The notes beneath the pieces were generated by a model, which saw only the letters and a program-made list of their open reading frames with translations, made no database searches and was not told the DNA's origin. Shown here in pieces: positions 61,756-64,000 of a stretch of DNA of 64,000 bases. The stretch spans positions 50,203,922 to 50,267,921 of the forward strand of contig OW121743.1 in assembly GCA_933228675.1 (NCBI GenBank). Direction: 5' to 3'. A program made the translations under genes and the position numbers. Within the stretch, counting starts at the first letter, position 1. The number at the start of each line of letters is the position of its first letter. This DNA is from Stomorhina lunata. Lineage: Eukaryota; Arthropoda; Insecta; Diptera; Rhiniidae.

Positions 61756-62690
61756 ACATAAATCACAAGTAGAAAAAAACTAAATTCTCTCTACATTTCT
61801 GTCATTTAAATTATGGAAAGTGACAGAAAAACTATATGAAGCAAATCATGTTCAAAATATTTTTACCAAAAATGTAACTGTTCGGCAATAATAAAATCCA
61901 AAACCAAAAAAAAAGTAAGTATTTTTTGATGATGAAGTCGCAGCTGTCAAATACATTTTGAATATTCACAAACTATGTTTTTAGAAGAAAACGACTAAGT
62001 ATGCATTCGAAAACTATTGTACTATGTAAATATGTATGTTTTACATTCGTTACTGCAAACAAAAACACCATGAAAATGTACCAAAGTGTAAAGAATAATT
62101 TAAGAAAAATAAAAAAATCGATGTAATGGGATTAAGGGAAAAATAGTAAAATATAAAAATAGATCTTAAATAAATATTTCTAACATTGCAAACTAAAATA
62201 AAGTTTTGACAATATTAACTACTACAAATGCCAGATAATAGCATTCGATTGTAAAATAAGTTAGAGTTTATGATTTTTTATTGTTATTCAATTTGTAGAT
62301 TCGGTTCAAATAAATTGAAATCATCGAGTTATTTGTAAAATATTCATATTATTATAATGGAGATTTTTTAAATTTTAAGACCAGAAAAATCTCTCTTTTA
62401 GAGCACTTTAGACGTTTAGATTATATGAGTTATCTGATATATAGTCCTCATATGGCAACCAATTCCTTCACACAGTTTCATATAATAAAGTTCAACAGAT
62501 GAGCGACTTCATCATGCCCTCGTCCCAAAAGCCTTGATATTGTTTTTTGATTTTCGTGAAATCTTGATGAAGATATCAAAACAATTTTCGCATTTTTTTT
62601 CTAAAATATTTAATAAGAAAATATTTAACTGATTATACGTTTTGTGCTAATAAATAAAAACATAATCTATCTCAATGAATTTCTAAACAA
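61756..62690. other. AT-rich sequence, nothing recognised
   Basis: No supported feature. Confidence 0.45.
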
Positions 62691-63545
62691 GCAAGAGTGT
62701 TATATTCGACTGTGCCGAATTTTGTATACCCACCCTCAAGTTGTACGAGAGTGCAGCTAATTCAAAATGTTGACCAAATGTGGTATTGTTGGTTATATAT
62801 TTGGACTAAATTCGGAGGTAATGATACGTTTCTATAGTTCAACATTTAGATATTGGCAAAATGCTGTTCCATAACTGAATATAGTTTTACATTAATAACC
62901 TGTTTCGTTGTGCCATAAACATGTTGATAGCAACACGGCAGGTTCATATATTTTGTTAGAAGTTCCTAATGCATATACCGTGTATAAACTCCGGACCAAA
63001 CATTGATTGATAGCTATCTAATTTCGCGGATGCAATCTTAATATGTACCTCCAAATCTTTCTGATTGTAGATATAACAAGTAAGAGTGTTATTTTCGGCT
63101 GTGCCGAATCTTATATACCCACCATCAAGTTGTGTTAAATTCAGAAACAGGGTGCAGCTAATTCAAAATCTGGACCAAAACTAAAAAATCGCTAAGCTAA
63201 TTGCTATTGTTGGTAAAACCTTTGGACTAAATTCGGTTGCCGTAGCTTTATAGTTCAACATTTAAAAATATTTAAGTGGTTTCCCAGTATTTACTTTGAT
63301 CAAAATTCGGTCTCATAACCGGATATAGTTTTACATAAATAAGTTGTTAAAAACTTTTCGTTATGCTTAATATGTAGTTAGGCTAAACACGTTAATAGTA
63401 ATACGGCAGGTCCACATATCTCGTTAGGAGTTCCAAATGCATTCATCATATATAAAGTCTGGGCTGAACATTGATTGATGCCTATCTAATTTCATAGGTG
63501 CAATCTTAATATAATGAATGTACCTACAAATCTTTTTGATTGCAG
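62691..63545 (-). mobile_element. GTCY-family A blocks, two in tandem
   Basis: Blocks start AACAAGCAAGAGTGTTATAT (about 62691) and AACAAGTAAGAGTGTTATTT (about 63076), each with the hairpin region (TTCGACTGTGCCGAA with one mismatch, and TTCGGCTGTGCCGAA). Both run to TTGTAGATATA or TTGCAGATATA. The order A-A-B repeats that of the arrays at 39215 and 22480. Confidence 0.8.
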
Positions 63546-64000
63546 ATATAAAAAGGGGATGTTATATATATAAGAATTATAGCCAAATGTTGACCGATTG
63601 TAACAAAATTTTACACAATGGCTGGTATATATATAGAGCTTATTCTTGCAAAATTTAGCTATCATAGTTTCTTATTTAATAGCTTTTAACAGGTCTTTGC
63701 TAAAATTTTTGGTTTCCGTGAGTGTTTTTTATATTAAAGCTAAAGTCAAATATGCACTGATTCCTATAAAATTTGATAAACTGATCAAAAATTACATAAA
63801 ACTTCCCTATTTTAAATTTAATCGTCATAGCTATTCGAATTGTGTTCAATTGAACCGATTTTGTCCATTTTCAACACACATCTTTTTCAAGATATCCAAA
63901 ATACTTTTGCTTAATTTTGTCCCTCTAGCTCTTTTCGTTGAGGCGCTATCGTGCTTTTATCTGATGGACAGACGGACATAAACAACCTTTTCTTTATGTA
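63546..64000 (-). mobile_element. GTCY-family B block, cut by window end
   Basis: Begins ATAAAAAGGGGATGTTATAT and continues through TATAGCCAAATGTTGACCG, and GATGGACAGACGGACATAAA near 63963. It resembles the B fragment at 1400-2100 most closely (shared CTTTATGTA after AACAACCTTTT). The 111-codon frame at 63646-63981 is a shadow. Confidence 0.78.

Noticed and set aside
63646..63981. A 111-codon gene, with a similar frame at 1411-1734.
   Set aside because: Both are the same strand of a GTCY-family B block; the likeness is DNA repeat identity, and other copies break the frame.

Overview
The window is AT-rich repetitive DNA from a fly (Diptera), probably a higher brachyceran or calyptrate. Three things suggest this: GTCY-containing dispersed elements of the mini-me type, a second fly-type dispersed family opening with CCACCATAGGTGG (53268-54029), and a DD41D mariner. 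I find no intact host protein-coding gene. Almost every long open frame is a shadow inside a repeat. The only real coding traces are two broken IS630/Tc1/mariner transposases plus a third remnant, and a broken four-exon gene inside a transposon.

Layout. 1-2765: an end block of the GTCY family, a fragment of a diverged repeat family rich in GGTACTTTTTTG (called G here), and a GTCY unit containing a 573-bp CAGA microsatellite. 4240-4312: an isolated tRNA-like sequence. 5091-6341: a hAT-type element with a perfect 8-bp target duplication. 6640-9370: inverted and tandem repeats and a MITE. 9367-14730: two copies of a ~1.3-kb element with CCCAGC ends and a tRNA-like module, one nested inside another element and one inside a degenerate AT satellite. 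16812-18085: a DD41D mariner, followed by a DD37E-like transposase remnant. 19789-21095: a third CCCAGC copy. 22030-26592: a tRNA-derived SINE and a run of GTCY-family units. 25964-26549 and 26798-28946: two fold-back elements. 30764-32597: an element carrying the broken spliced gene. 32720-35670: a 32-bp satellite in two inverted arms. 36422-38877: two nested CCCAGC copies. 39215-46285: a 7-kb head-to-tail GTCY-family array. 46380-58400: G-family segments in both orientations, interrupted by a piggyBac-type element (46573-47763), a 2.3-kb element with a SINE inside it, and another fly-type dispersed element. 60122-61755: a homogeneous 31-bp satellite. 62691-64000: another GTCY-family block cut by the window edge.

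Block names. In the GTCY family, block A (~385-470 bp) carries the hairpin end next to AACAAGTAAGAG, and block B (~1.36 kb when full) carries the GTCY motif. Both longer arrays and the right-edge array read A-A-B from the hairpin end.

Nesting gives relative ages. The CCCAGC copies inserted into older elements, into a degenerate satellite and into each other, so they are among the younger arrivals. The mechanistic themes are non-autonomous DNA transposons with self-complementary ends, tRNA-derived promoter-like modules carried by mobile DNA, and tandem arrays growing from motifs already present inside mobile elements. All boundaries and repeats were read by eye, without alignments or searches.
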